Shown: positions 1 to 9,179 of the stretch, piece after piece
Position numbering within the stretch: position 1 is the first letter of the stretch
Layout: each line of letters starts with the position of its first letter
Assembly: GCA_020846005.1 (NCBI GenBank)
Contig: JADLEQ010000059.1
Coordinates: 1 to 64,000 of the forward strand
From: Polyangiaceae bacterium
GTDB lineage: Bacteria > Myxococcota_A > Polyangia > Polyangiales > Polyangiaceae
DNA: 64,000 nt
Reading direction: 5' to 3'
The notes under the pieces: generated by a model
Seen by the model: the letters and a program-made list of their open reading frames with translations, nothing else
What the model was told of the DNA's origin: nothing
Database searches by the model: none
Program-made: the position numbers and the translations under genes

Positions 1-135
1 GACGCGAAGCCCGCCGACGCGAAGCCCGCCGACGCGAAGCCCGCCGACGCGAAGCCCGCCGACGCGAAGCCCGCCGACGCGAAGCCCGCCGACGCGAAGC
101 CCGCCGACGCGAAGCCCGCCGACGCGAAGCCCGCC
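1..135. repeat. 15-bp perfect tandem repeat, 9 copies visible
   Basis: Nine identical copies of the 15-base unit gacgcgaagcccgcc run from the left edge, so the array extends upstream by an unknown amount. The unit is in frame with the gene that contains it and encodes Asp-Ala-Lys-Pro-Ala. Being a multiple of three, copy-number change would lengthen or shorten the protein without a frameshift. The lack of any silent difference between copies suggests recent expansion or ongoing homogenisation. Confidence 0.95.
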
Positions 136-798
136 GACGCGCCGCCGCCTCCGCCTGCGGAGAAGAAGTCCGCCGATACTGGACCCGTCGACGGCTCGAC
201 GCACGCGGTTCGCCTGCGGGATCTCGAGCAGCGCATCAACGAGCTGAAGGAGCAGATCCGGCGCAGCCACACCCGCCTGAGCCTCCTCAGCGACACCATC
301 CTCTCGGGCGGCGTGGGCGGCGCGCGCGCCGAGGTCCGCTTCGTCAACGAGCTGTCCACGGCCTTCCGCCTGACGCGCGCGCTGTTCGTTCTGGACGGCG
401 CGGTCCAGTACAACAAGCAGGACGACACGGGGACGCTGGCGACCCAGCGGGAGATCCCGATCTACTCGGGCGCGATCACCCCTGGCGATCACGTACTGCA
501 GGTGCTCCTCAAGCTCCGCGGCCACGGCTACGGCGTGTTCTCGTACCTGCGCGGCTACCACTTCGAGGTGAAGTCGAGCCACTCGTTCACGGCCGCCGAA
601 GGCAAGACGACCCAGGTCGATGCCGTCGCCTGGGAGAAGGGCGGGGTCACGACCCCGCTCGAGCAGCGCCCGGCGATCCGGTACTCCGAGCGCGTGCGCG
701 CGGGGACGCAGGCGGGGTCTGGTCCCTCCGCCCCGGCGCCCAGCGGGAAGCAGCCCGGCGTCTCCGGGGGCTTCTCGGTTGGGACCGGGGGGAAGTGA
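1..798 (+). CDS. Repeat-rich envelope protein of a Glt-like cluster (5' end cut off)
   Basis: The frame is open from base 1 to the stop at 798, so the N-terminus lies outside the window. Visible order: a DAKPA pentapeptide repeat (residues 1-45), a Pro-rich stretch, a short heptad-like helix (about 72-100, containing LEQRINELKEQI), a beta-rich globular domain (about 105-210) and a low-complexity Gly/Ser/Pro tail. The globular part resembles proteins often labelled dihydrolipoamide acetyltransferase in myxobacterial genomes, a label that reflects only the Ala/Pro-rich repeat; I see no lipoyl or acyltransferase motif. The stop overlaps the next start (TGATG), indicating co-translation with the TPR genes. 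A periplasm-spanning structural role in a gliding or envelope complex is inference. Confidence 0.7.
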   Translation, partial: DAKPADAKPADAKPADAKPADAKPADAKPADAKPADAKPADAKPADAPPPPPAEKKSADTGPVDGSTHAVRLRDLEQRINELKEQIRRSHTRLSLLSDTILSGGVGGARAEVRFVNELSTAFRLTRALFVLDGAVQYNKQDDTGTLATQREIPIYSGAITPGDHVLQVLLKLRGHGYGVFSYLRGYHFEVKSSHSFTAAEGKTTQVDAVAWEKGGVTTPLEQRPAIRYSERVRAGTQAGSGPSAPAPSGKQPGVSGGFSVGTGGK

Positions 799-3158
799 TG
801 GGGCGGCACCGGCTCCTGGCCGGGGCGCTCGCGACGGCCACCTGGCTCGCGCCGGCGCTCGCCAGCGCGCTCTCGGCGAGCGACGCGCAGACGCGCGCGG
901 CGACCAGCCTCAAACAGGTCGAGGGTGAGCTCGGCCAGATCGGCGCTGCGGCGGCGAAGGCCGCCCAGCGCCAGCGGACGCCCGCGTCCCGGGTGGCGGA
1001 CGCCGAGCTGCTCGTCGGGATCAAGGACTGGGACCGGGCGATCGATCTGCTGAGCCAGGTGATCGAGCTCCACCGCCAGGGGAAGGCCTCCGTTGCAGCG
1101 CACGCGGACGCGTCGTTCCTGCTCGGTGAGGCGTACTTCAAGAGCGGCCAGCTGCTCTCGGCGGAGCTCCACTTCCGCGAGATCCTCGACAAGGGCGCGA
1201 CCGTCCCGTACGACCGCTTCGCGGGCCGCTCCCTCGGCCGCCTCGTCGACATCGCGATCCAGACGGGCCGGCTCGACGGCCTCGACGACTTGGTCGCGCG
1301 CGCGGCCCGGCTCTCCGGCGCCGATCCCACTGGCTCGCTCCCCTACGCTCGCGCGAAGGCCTACTTCGCCAAGAGGGACCTCGCCGCGGCGAAGAGCGCC
1401 ATCGCCTCCGTGCCGTCGAGCTCCGCGTGGGCGATTCAGGCTCAGTACCTCCTCGGCGTGATCCTCGTGCGGGAGGCAGCGCCAGCTCCCGGCGGCGACG
1501 GCGCCGGCCAGCCCACCCGCTACGCTGCCGCGGTCGAGCAGTTCCGGCGCGTCACGCGCATGAGCGCCCCGACCGCCCAGCAGCGCCACGTCGTCGATCT
1601 CGCGTGGATGGCGGTGGGGCGCCTGTTCTACGAGTCGGACCAATTCTTGGACGCCTCCGAGGCCTACAGCCACGTCGATCGCACGTCGCCCGAGCTCGGC
1701 CACATGCTCTACGAGCTCGCGTGGGTGTACGTCCGCCTCGGCGACTACCAGCGCGCCCAGCGCTCCCTCGAGGTCCTGTCCGCGACCGATCCGGACAGCC
1801 GTGAGATCGCCGACGGCACGCTGCTCCGCGCGGATCTGATGCTCCGCTCGGGCCAGTTCGCCGAGGCGCTCGCGCTCTACGAGAGCGTGCGGAGCCGCTT
1901 CGAGCCGATCCGCGAGCAGGTGGCGACGTTCCTCGCCACGAGCACCGATCCGGCCGTGTACTACGATCTGCTCGTCGACGAGAGCGCGAAGGAGGGCTCG
2001 GAGAAGGCGCTGCCGCCGCTCGCGCTGCGGTGGGCTCGCGAGGAGGCCGAGGACAGCCGAGCCTTCGCGGTGATCGACGACGTCGCCCGGGCTCGGGATC
2101 TCGTGCGCCGCTCCCGGCGCCTCGTGGTGAAGCTCGAGGGCGTGCTCAGCGGGGGGGGGCGCGTCCGCGCGTTCCCCGAGCTCCAGGCCTCGCTCGAGGC
2201 GGCCCTCGCGCTCGCGAACCGCGTCGCGCTGGCGCGCATGGCGCTCGCGCAGGGGATGGACGACGTGGGCTCCGCGTCGCCCGGCGGCGAGCTCGGCCGC
2301 GTCCGCGCCGAGCGGAGGAGCCTGATGAAGCGACTCGCGATGGCCCCCGCCTCCGACGGAGACTTCCGCCGCCGCGAGTCACAGGGCGAGAAGCAGTGGA
2401 ACCGCGTCTCCCAGCAGGTGCAGCGGATGTCCCTCGAGGCCGATCGGCTGCAGGCGTTGATCAACGCGCTCGAGCGGGTGATGCGCGACGCGGACAAGCA
2501 TGGCGTCACTCGAGACCCGGAGAGCCGGCGCCGGTTCCGCGCCGAGATCGACGACAACAAGCGCCTCCTCGAGGGGTTCCGTTCCCGTATCAACGAGCTG
2601 CGCGATCGCATCGATCTGGGTCGCTCTCAGGTCGGCTTCGGCGATCAACGCTACGTCGACGACGACCGCATCCGCGCGCGCTTCCGTCAGCTCTTCGCTC
2701 GCGAGGTCGAGCTCGTCGCGGGCGGCGGGGACGGCGGGAGCGCGGCCGAGTACGCTCGCGCCATCCGCCCGCTCCTTGCGCGCGCGGACTCCCTCGAGGC
2801 TCGCCTCGAGGGCACGGCGACCGAGCTCCAGCGGACGGCGAAGCAGCGCGGCGAGAAGCTCCTCGCGGACGTGGCGCGCGAGTCGTCCGCGATCGAGGAC
2901 TACGCCTCGAAGCTGGAAGCCATGGATCTAGAGGCCCGCAGCGCGGTCGGCGAGGTCGCGATGCGCAACCTCGCCCTCGTCCGGGATCGACTGAAGGGCG
3001 TCGTGCTCCGCGCCGACGTGGGCATCGTCCAGCAGGCGTGGGAGGTGCGCGAGACCCAGCGCATCCGAGTCCGGAATCTTCAGCGTGAACGCGCGCGCGA
3101 GGAGCTCCGTCTCAATGACGAGCTCCGCGAGGTCCTCGACGACGCGGAGGTCCAGTGA
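798..3158 (+). CDS. Secreted TPR and coiled-coil protein (GltC-like)
   Basis: The protein has about 786 residues. An N-terminal signal peptide (hydrophobic LLAGALATATWLAPALA) predicts export to the periplasm. Residues about 65-370 are helical TPR-type repeats (for example DWDRAIDLLSQVIELH, FLLGEAYFKSGQLLSAELHF, MLYELAWVYVRLGDYQRAQ). About 520-620 and 690-780 are charged, heptad-like coiled coils. No enzymatic motif is seen. The ATG at 798 overlaps the upstream stop; a GTG at 795 is an alternative. Size, architecture and position beside gltD/gltE-like genes resemble GltC of the Myxococcus gliding machinery, but TPR proteins are hard to assign by eye, so the symbol is withheld. It overlaps the next gene by 4 nt. 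Confidence 0.75.
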   Translation: MGRHRLLAGALATATWLAPALASALSASDAQTRAATSLKQVEGELGQIGAAAAKAAQRQRTPASRVADAELLVGIKDWDRAIDLLSQVIELHRQGKASVAAHADASFLLGEAYFKSGQLLSAELHFREILDKGATVPYDRFAGRSLGRLVDIAIQTGRLDGLDDLVARAARLSGADPTGSLPYARAKAYFAKRDLAAAKSAIASVPSSSAWAIQAQYLLGVILVREAAPAPGGDGAGQPTRYAAAVEQFRRVTRMSAPTAQQRHVVDLAWMAVGRLFYESDQFLDASEAYSHVDRTSPELGHMLYELAWVYVRLGDYQRAQRSLEVLSATDPDSREIADGTLLRADLMLRSGQFAEALALYESVRSRFEPIREQVATFLATSTDPAVYYDLLVDESAKEGSEKALPPLALRWAREEAEDSRAFAVIDDVARARDLVRRSRRLVVKLEGVLSGGGRVRAFPELQASLEAALALANRVALARMALAQGMDDVGSASPGGELGRVRAERRSLMKRLAMAPASDGDFRRRESQGEKQWNRVSQQVQRMSLEADRLQALINALERVMRDADKHGVTRDPESRRRFRAEIDDNKRLLEGFRSRINELRDRIDLGRSQVGFGDQRYVDDDRIRARFRQLFAREVELVAGGGDGGSAAEYARAIRPLLARADSLEARLEGTATELQRTAKQRGEKLLADVARESSAIEDYASKLEAMDLEARSAVGEVAMRNLALVRDRLKGVVLRADVGIVQQAWEVRETQRIRVRNLQRERAREELRLNDELREVLDDAEVQ

Positions 3159-6100
3159 GCATGCCGTCGCCCTACCACCGCCGTTGGCTCTCCGCCCCGT
3201 GGGGCAAGGTGTCCGTCGCTGCGGTCGCCGCCGCGCTCGCGGCGCCGGCCGTCGCCCAGCCCGGTCCCGGCGCCGCGGCCTCGGCCGCGGCGAGCTCGGC
3301 GAGCCCGCCCGCCTCCCCGCCGCCGGCGCCGCCGGCGCCGCCGACCCCGGCGACGCCCGTCCGCCGAGGCGCCCCGCCTCCGCCGGCACCCAGCCCGGCG
3401 CAGCAACGCGCCTTCGAGGAGCTCCAGCGTGAGGCCGCAGAGTACGAGCGCGGCGCGAAGGATTTCCGCAACATGCTCACGACGATCGTGCGCCACCACT
3501 ACGAGGACCGTCGCCGGCGCGTCCTCACGGCGCTCGATCGCGAGCTCGACACGGAGAAGAAGTCGCTCGACGAGGCGAGGGACGAGGCGATCCGCCGGCT
3601 CGAGGCGTTCGTTGAGCGATACTCCGGCGCGAACGCGGACCCCGACGCGACGCCGGACGCCATGTTCCGTCTCGCCGCCCTCTACGAGGAGCGCGCGAGG
3701 ACGCGCAGCGATCAGGACGTCGGCGACGCGCTGAAGCCCGCCATCCGCCTCTACCGGCGCATCCTCGCTGACTTCCCCGAGTACAAGGAGGCGGCCGCCG
3801 TCCACTACTACCTGGGGCACGCGTACACCGACGCGGGGCGCATCGAGGAGGGGCAGCAGGCGTGGCGCGCGCTCGTCTGCTCGAACCGCTACCGGGTGAA
3901 GGCCGATCCGACGGCGGACGACAAGATCGTCCTCGAGCCGCAGCCGCAGGACCACGACACGAAGTTCTGGGACGACTGGTATGCCTCGAACCCGATCCCG
4001 CTCGATCAGGCGCCGAAGACGAAGCCCCGGCGGCCGGCGGCGAAGCCGAAGCCGGGCGCCAAGCCCGCGGGCCTGCTCGAGGAGGAGCTCGTCTACGTCC
4101 CGCCCTACTCGACGGAGTGCAAGCCCATCCCCCAGGACACCACCCCGGGCGAGGATCCGAGGTACCTGGCCGAGATCTGGTGGCAGCTCGGCAATTTCCA
4201 CTTCGACCAGCTCGATCCGAAGGGTGGCCCCTACAATCTGAACCGCGCCGCGACGGCCTTCGATCTCTCGCTCCAGTACAAGAAGGAGCCCGTCTACTCG
4301 GTCGCCCTCTACAAGCAGGCGTGGACGTTCTTCAAACAGCAGCGCTACCGGACGAGTATCGACTGGTTCGTCAAGCTGCTCCACCACACCGACGAGATCG
4401 AGAAGAAGACCGGCGATCCCGGCGCGGACTTCCGCCAAGAGGCGTACACGTACATCGCCGGGTCGCTCACCTACGTGGATCTCGAGGGCCCGCCCCCGAG
4501 TGATCCGTACATCCCGCGGAACGACGTGCTCGACACCGAGACCGATCCGCTCGTGGCCGAGCAGAAGATGGCGGTCGCGATCGAGCGCGTGCAGGATCCC
4601 AAGTACGTCCCCCAGCCCGATCCCGCCTGCACGCAGACGAGCAAGGACTGCGCGCCGAAGTGGACGGTCGAGATCTACAAATCGCTCGCGCAGGAGTTCA
4701 TCGAGATCACGCAGAACCGGAACGCGATCGCGATGCTCGAGCTCACGATCCAGAGGTTCCCGCTCGATCGCGACGCGCCGGTGATGCAGAACAAGATCGC
4801 CGAGCTGTACGATCAGCTCTCCCGGCTCGCCCCGGAGGGCTCCTCGGCCAAGGCGGAGTACGCCGAGCGCGCGCTGGCCGCGCGGACGAAGCTGTCGGCC
4901 TACGTCGGCGTGACCCCGTGGACAGACGCCAACAAGGACGACCCCGAGGCGCTGGAGACGGCCGAGAACCTCGCGAAGAACGGCCTGAAGCGCGCCGCGG
5001 CGGACCACACGAACTACGCTCGCTCGTTCTATGACCGCGCGACGCAGCTGAGCGATTCGGGCCAACAGAAGGCGTGGATCGAGAAGGCCATCGCGGAGTA
5101 CCGCCTGGCGGCCACCGCGTGGGCGGCGTACCTCGCCCGCGACGAGGCGTCCCCGGACGCCTACGAGAGCCGCTACTGGCTCGCCGACGCGCACTACTGG
5201 ATCGTGGTGCTCCAGGTGACGATCGAGCGGTCGCCGACGCAAGGCGAGGTCGACATCGCGCGGCAGACGTCCGCGGCCGTCCGAGACTCCAACGAGGACG
5301 ACAAGTACCAGGTGAACGCCGGCGTCTACCTGGTGAAGATCGCCGAGCAGGTGCTCGAGGACGAGTACCGCAAGTTCGCCCGCTCCGAGGGCCGCGAGGG
5401 CATCGAGCGGCGCGAGGAGGTCAAGCTCGAAGGGGAGGGCGACGCGCGGAAGGTCGTCGTCGACACCGTCCCGGCGCCCGTGATGGCGACCATCCAGGCT
5501 CGCGACGAGTACGCGGTCCGCATTCCCCCTGAGCGTGATCCCTACAAGAACGGGATGCTCTACCAGTTTCAGGCGGGCGACTACTTCTTCGTCTACGGCC
5601 AGTTCGCCGAGGCGAAGAAGCGGCTCCAGCCGCTCTACGAGCAGTACTGCGGCGTGAACGAGTGGGGGTACAAGGCCTGGGACAAGCTGTTCAGCATCGC
5701 CGCCTTCGAGAAGGATCTCGAGGGGGGGCGGAAGCTGCAGCAGGGGAAGTCCTGCGCCGTCAACGAGGAGGACAAGGCGAAGGAGGGAGCGCGCCGCAAG
5801 GTGCTCGCCGAAGGCCTCGCCTACGAGGACGCGCGCAAGCTCTACGACGAGGCCGAGAAGATGCAGCCCGGCCCCGAGCGGGACAAGAAGTGGCGCGAGG
5901 CGGCCGCCCTCTACAAGGCCGCGCTCGAGCTCGCGCCGTCGAACGAGGGCGCCCCTGAGGCCGCCATGAACGGCGCGTTCGCGTACAAGCAGGTCGGCGA
6001 GTACGACAAAGCGATCGAGATGTACGAGCTCTTCATCGCGAAGTACGGCAGTGACAAGCTGATCTTCGGGCTGAAGAACGGGGACCCCAAGGCGAACCCG

Positions 6101-7369
6101 CCCGTCGCCGCGGATCCGAAGAAGTACGAGACGCGCGTCAAGTACCTCCAGGACGCGTACACCGCCCTCGCCGACGCCTACATCCTGTTCTTCAACTACC
6201 CGAAGGCCGCGGAGACCTTCGAGAAGATCAGCGGGATCGAGCACTTCTCGGAGGCGCAGCGCCGTGAGGCGGCGAAGCAGGCCCTCACCCTCTACGCCAG
6301 CATGGGGGATGATGCCGGCGTCGAGCGTGCCCGCAAGCGCTTCCGCGATCTCGGCGCGTCGCCCAAGGAGATGGCGGAGGCGGACTTCATCATCGCCGAC
6401 GGCGTGCGGAAGAAGTGGGACGAGCTGTCGCCGGACACCGGCGCCAACCAGCGCGCGCGGCGCGACGCCGGGGACGCCATGGCGCGGTACTACGGCGCGA
6501 ACAAGGGCAAGCCGGAGTCCGCCCAGTACGTCGTGCAGGCCGCGTACTGGGTCGCCAAGACGAAGAAGGCGAGCAACGCCAACGACACCGTGAAGTGGTG
6601 GCAGAACACCATCGCCGCCTTCGAGGCCTACAAGCGGACCGCGCCGCAGAAGGAGGGTCGCTCGTCCGCCCTGGGGTCGCCGGAGGCGGCGATGGGCGCG
6701 GAGGCGGACTTCACGCTCGTCGACGACGAACTCAAGAAGAAGTGGGACTACGAGTCGGGCTTCCACCGCTACAAGGGCGACCCCGTCCAGGTGATCCAGA
6801 AGTACCGGGCCGAGGCGCAGGAGGCGAAGAAGTGGGACGCGCGGCTGCAACAGATCGTGGACGCCTACGGGTCGCCGGAGTGGGCCATCGCGGCCTTCTC
6901 GCGCCAGGGGTCGGTGTGGGACTCGCTCCGCACGGGCCTGTACAACACGCGCGCGCCGGCGTTGAAGCTGGTCCCGGACGACCTCGAGAAGAAGCTGCGC
7001 AAGGCAGAGGAGACGGGTGACGACGAGCTGCTGGCGAAGGTGGACGCCATCCGCATCAGTATCCAGACGAAGTGGCGCGACGAGCGTGACAAGGAGCTCA
7101 ACGCGGCAGACGAGCTGATCGTCGATCGCTACGGCAAGTCGATCGTCCTCTCCCGACGCTACAACGTCACGAGCCCGGCGGTGGCGCACGCCATCCGGCG
7201 CCTCGCCTTCCTGACGGACGTGGTCGGCGAGGCCAAGATGAAGGGCTACGCGAGCGCGGTGAAGGATCTCAACTACACGGAGGGCATGTTCCTCCGGATG
7301 CGGCCTGGACAGGTCGTCCACCCCGAGTCGAAGGGCCACCCGGCGCCGCTGCCGGCGGCGGTTCAGTGA
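3155..7369 (+). CDS. gltD: Very large exported TPR protein, GltD/AgmU-like
   Basis: This 1404-residue protein has a signal peptide (VSVAAVAAALAAPAVAQ) followed by an Ala/Pro-rich linker to about residue 85, then helical repeats with TPR character throughout (for example AMFRLAALYEERARTR, AAVHYYLGHAYTDAGRIEEG, GAFAYKQVGEYDKAIEMYELF). No catalytic motif is visible. GTG at 3155 overlaps the upstream stop; ATG at 3161 is an equally good start. In Myxococcus xanthus a large periplasmic TPR protein (GltD/AgmU) is encoded immediately before the TPR lipoprotein GltE (AglT); size, export and neighbour match that order, which is why I use the symbol. Expected location: periplasm, as a scaffold linking inner- and outer-membrane parts of the gliding complex. 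The family call rests mainly on context. Confidence 0.65.
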   Translation: MSMPSPYHRRWLSAPWGKVSVAAVAAALAAPAVAQPGPGAAASAAASSASPPASPPPAPPAPPTPATPVRRGAPPPPAPSPAQQRAFEELQREAAEYERGAKDFRNMLTTIVRHHYEDRRRRVLTALDRELDTEKKSLDEARDEAIRRLEAFVERYSGANADPDATPDAMFRLAALYEERARTRSDQDVGDALKPAIRLYRRILADFPEYKEAAAVHYYLGHAYTDAGRIEEGQQAWRALVCSNRYRVKADPTADDKIVLEPQPQDHDTKFWDDWYASNPIPLDQAPKTKPRRPAAKPKPGAKPAGLLEEELVYVPPYSTECKPIPQDTTPGEDPRYLAEIWWQLGNFHFDQLDPKGGPYNLNRAATAFDLSLQYKKEPVYSVALYKQAWTFFKQQRYRTSIDWFVKLLHHTDEIEKKTGDPGADFRQEAYTYIAGSLTYVDLEGPPPSDPYIPRNDVLDTETDPLVAEQKMAVAIERVQDPKYVPQPDPACTQTSKDCAPKWTVEIYKSLAQEFIEITQNRNAIAMLELTIQRFPLDRDAPVMQNKIAELYDQLSRLAPEGSSAKAEYAERALAARTKLSAYVGVTPWTDANKDDPEALETAENLAKNGLKRAAADHTNYARSFYDRATQLSDSGQQKAWIEKAIAEYRLAATAWAAYLARDEASPDAYESRYWLADAHYWIVVLQVTIERSPTQGEVDIARQTSAAVRDSNEDDKYQVNAGVYLVKIAEQVLEDEYRKFARSEGREGIERREEVKLEGEGDARKVVVDTVPAPVMATIQARDEYAVRIPPERDPYKNGMLYQFQAGDYFFVYGQFAEAKKRLQPLYEQYCGVNEWGYKAWDKLFSIAAFEKDLEGGRKLQQGKSCAVNEEDKAKEGARRKVLAEGLAYEDARKLYDEAEKMQPGPERDKKWREAAALYKAALELAPSNEGAPEAAMNGAFAYKQVGEYDKAIEMYELFIAKYGSDKLIFGLKNGDPKANPPVAADPKKYETRVKYLQDAYTALADAYILFFNYPKAAETFEKISGIEHFSEAQRREAAKQALTLYASMGDDAGVERARKRFRDLGASPKEMAEADFIIADGVRKKWDELSPDTGANQRARRDAGDAMARYYGANKGKPESAQYVVQAAYWVAKTKKASNANDTVKWWQNTIAAFEAYKRTAPQKEGRSSALGSPEAAMGAEADFTLVDDELKKKWDYESGFHRYKGDPVQVIQKYRAEAQEAKKWDARLQQIVDAYGSPEWAIAAFSRQGSVWDSLRTGLYNTRAPALKLVPDDLEKKLRKAEETGDDELLAKVDAIRISIQTKWRDERDKELNAADELIVDRYGKSIVLSRRYNVTSPAVAHAIRRLAFLTDVVGEAKMKGYASAVKDLNYTEGMFLRMRPGQVVHPESKGHPAPLPAAVQ

Positions 7370-7386
7370 GGGCGAGGAGCATGCGC

Positions 7387-8829
7387 ATGTCGAGACTCCT
7401 GGCGAAGCTTCGAGCGACCGCGATCGGCCCGGTGGGTGTGGGCTGCCTCGCGCTGGCCGCCGTAGCGTGCGGTGGTGACAAGACGGGCGGCCCCGGCCCG
7501 AGGGCGCCGACCGGCGGCCAGATGGACGCGCCGAAGGTCGGCGGGGACGCTGTCACCGCGCCCGGCACCCAGCAGCAGACGGCGGTCGCGGACACGCCCT
7601 CGAGCGGTGAGGCTGCCACCGATCGGCCGGCGATGAGCGGCGCCGCGCGGGAGGCGTACCAGGCCGGGATGGCCGCGTTCCAGTCCGGCGATCTCGACGG
7701 TGCGCAGGTCCAGTTCGCCAAGGCGTCGGCGGCGGACTCGAACGCGTACCAGGCGAGCTACTCGCTGGGCGTGGTGCGGGAGCGCCTGGGCGACACGGCG
7801 GGCGCGCTCGCAGCCTATCGGAAGGCGACGGCCGTCGTCCCGGACTACGAGCCCGCGATCGTGGCCTACGGCGTCTTGCTGGCACGGTCCGGCAAGGTCC
7901 AGGACGCGGAGTCCTACCTGCTGGAGCTCGAGGGGAAGTTCCCGAAGAGCGCCGCCATCACCGCGGGCCTCGCCGAGGTGAAGAGCATGCAGGGCCTCTC
8001 GGGTGACGCGCAGCGCCTGGCGCAGACTGCGCTCAAGAAGAACCCGAACTTCAAGCCCGCGATGATCGTGATCGCGCGCGACCACTACCGCGCGCGGCGG
8101 CTCGACGCGGCGCTCTTCGCGTTGAAGGGCATCCTCGACGGCTTCGGCCCCGAGAACCCGCCGCGCGACGCCGACAACGCCGACGCGCGCCTGCTCCGCG
8201 GCATCATCTACAAGGAGCGGGGCGCGAGGAAGGCCGCGATGGAGGAGCTCCAGCGCGCGGCCGAGCTGCGGCCGGATCTCGTCGAGGCGAAGGTCCAGGT
8301 GGCGGTGTACAAGCTCGAGGCGGGCAACGCCGCGGAAGCCGTGCAGCTCCTCGAGGGCGCGCTCAAGTACGACCGCACCCATGTCATCGCGCGGTTGAGC
8401 CTCGGGGACGGCTACCGGCTGCTCGGGCGCGCGCCCGACGCGTTGAAGGAGTTCGAGTGGGTGCTCTCCAAGGAGCCGTCCCTCGCGCAGGTCCACTACA
8501 ACCTGGGGCTGCTCTACCTCTCGGCGGAGACGATCGGGGGGTTGAACAAGCTCCAGACGGTCGAGAAGGCGCTCGCGGAATTCGAGAAGTACAAGCAGAT
8601 GAAGCCCCGCTCGACGGGGCCCGACGACACCGACGAGCTCATCAACCGGGCGAAGGCGAAGAAGGGCCAGATCGAGGCGGAAGAGGCCGAGAAGAACGCC
8701 CCGCCCCCGCCGCCGCCAGAGCCCCCGCCCGCCGAGGCGCCGCCCGCCGAGGGCGGCGGCAAGCCGCCCGCCGAGGGCGGCGGCGCACCCCCGGCCGAGG
8801 GCGGCGACCAGCCGCCGGCCGGCGGCTGA
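7387..8829 (+). CDS. gltE: TPR lipoprotein, GltE/AglT-like
   Basis: ATG 7387 is preferred over GTG 7366 and ATG 7381 because GAGGAG at 7374-7379 then lies 7 nt upstream. The 480-residue product begins with a lipoprotein signal ending LAAVAC-GG, then carries TPR units between about residues 80 and 420 (AYQAGMAAFQSGDLDGAQVQF, ASYSLGVVRERLGDTAGALAAY, QVHYNLGLLYLSAE). The C-terminus is a Pro/Glu/Gly-rich tail with PPAEGGG repeats. This matches the TPR lipoprotein GltE of the Myxococcus gliding complex in architecture and in position (after gltD-like, before a small gltF-like gene). An outer-membrane-anchored adaptor role is inferred from the family. Confidence 0.7.
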   Translation: MSRLLAKLRATAIGPVGVGCLALAAVACGGDKTGGPGPRAPTGGQMDAPKVGGDAVTAPGTQQQTAVADTPSSGEAATDRPAMSGAAREAYQAGMAAFQSGDLDGAQVQFAKASAADSNAYQASYSLGVVRERLGDTAGALAAYRKATAVVPDYEPAIVAYGVLLARSGKVQDAESYLLELEGKFPKSAAITAGLAEVKSMQGLSGDAQRLAQTALKKNPNFKPAMIVIARDHYRARRLDAALFALKGILDGFGPENPPRDADNADARLLRGIIYKERGARKAAMEELQRAAELRPDLVEAKVQVAVYKLEAGNAAEAVQLLEGALKYDRTHVIARLSLGDGYRLLGRAPDALKEFEWVLSKEPSLAQVHYNLGLLYLSAETIGGLNKLQTVEKALAEFEKYKQMKPRSTGPDDTDELINRAKAKKGQIEAEEAEKNAPPPPPPEPPPAEAPPAEGGGKPPAEGGGAPPAEGGDQPPAGG

Positions 8830-8896
8830 CGTGGCGGGCGTGACGGAGCGTTCGGTGGTAGTGCGGACCCAGAGTGCGAACCGAGGAGCCACGGCG

Positions 8897-9142
8897 ATGA
8901 AGGTCTCGAGAGCCGCTTGGATGGTGTGCGTGGCGATCGGCGTCGCCGCGATGGCCCCGGCCGCGCATGCGCAGAAGAAGGGCCGCGTGGTGACCATCAG
9001 CGAGGTGACCATCGTAGGCCGGGTGCAGAAGCCCATCGCGGCGGTCGACATCAACCGCCTGGAGCCGAAGCTCACGCTGACCGAGCTCAAGCAGCCCTTC
9101 CTCGAGCGGATCGAGAAGGCGCTCTACAGCGATCCGTTCTGA
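8897..9142 (+). CDS. Small secreted protein in the gltF position
   Basis: This 81-residue protein has a clear signal peptide (VCVAIGVAAMAPAAHA, cleavage before QKK) and a short mature part with the pattern VTISEVTIVGRVQKPIAA, ending in a helix and DPF. ATG 8897 is chosen because GGAG about 8885-8888 precedes it and it puts the signal peptide at the N-terminus; the in-frame upstream ORF start at 8831 would add about 22 unlikely residues. In Myxococcus gltF sits between gltE and gltG; this gene occupies the same place, but the sequence alone does not identify it. Likely periplasmic. Confidence 0.7.
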   Translation: MKVSRAAWMVCVAIGVAAMAPAAHAQKKGRVVTISEVTIVGRVQKPIAAVDINRLEPKLTLTELKQPFLERIEKALYSDPF

Positions 9143-9179
9143 GGGCGCGCCGCGCTCGCGGCGGCAGGTCGGAGCCACG

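Noticed and set aside
1-798. Dihydrolipoamide acetyltransferase identity for the first gene
   Set aside because: Only the Ala/Pro/Lys repeat resembles E2 linkers; no lipoyl domain or acetyltransferase motif is visible.
3080-7339. 1419-residue minus-strand ORF
   Set aside because: It mirrors the plus-strand TPR gene, is rich in Arg, Leu and Val from reverse-complement codon bias, and has no motif or start context. Antisense shadow of high-GC DNA.
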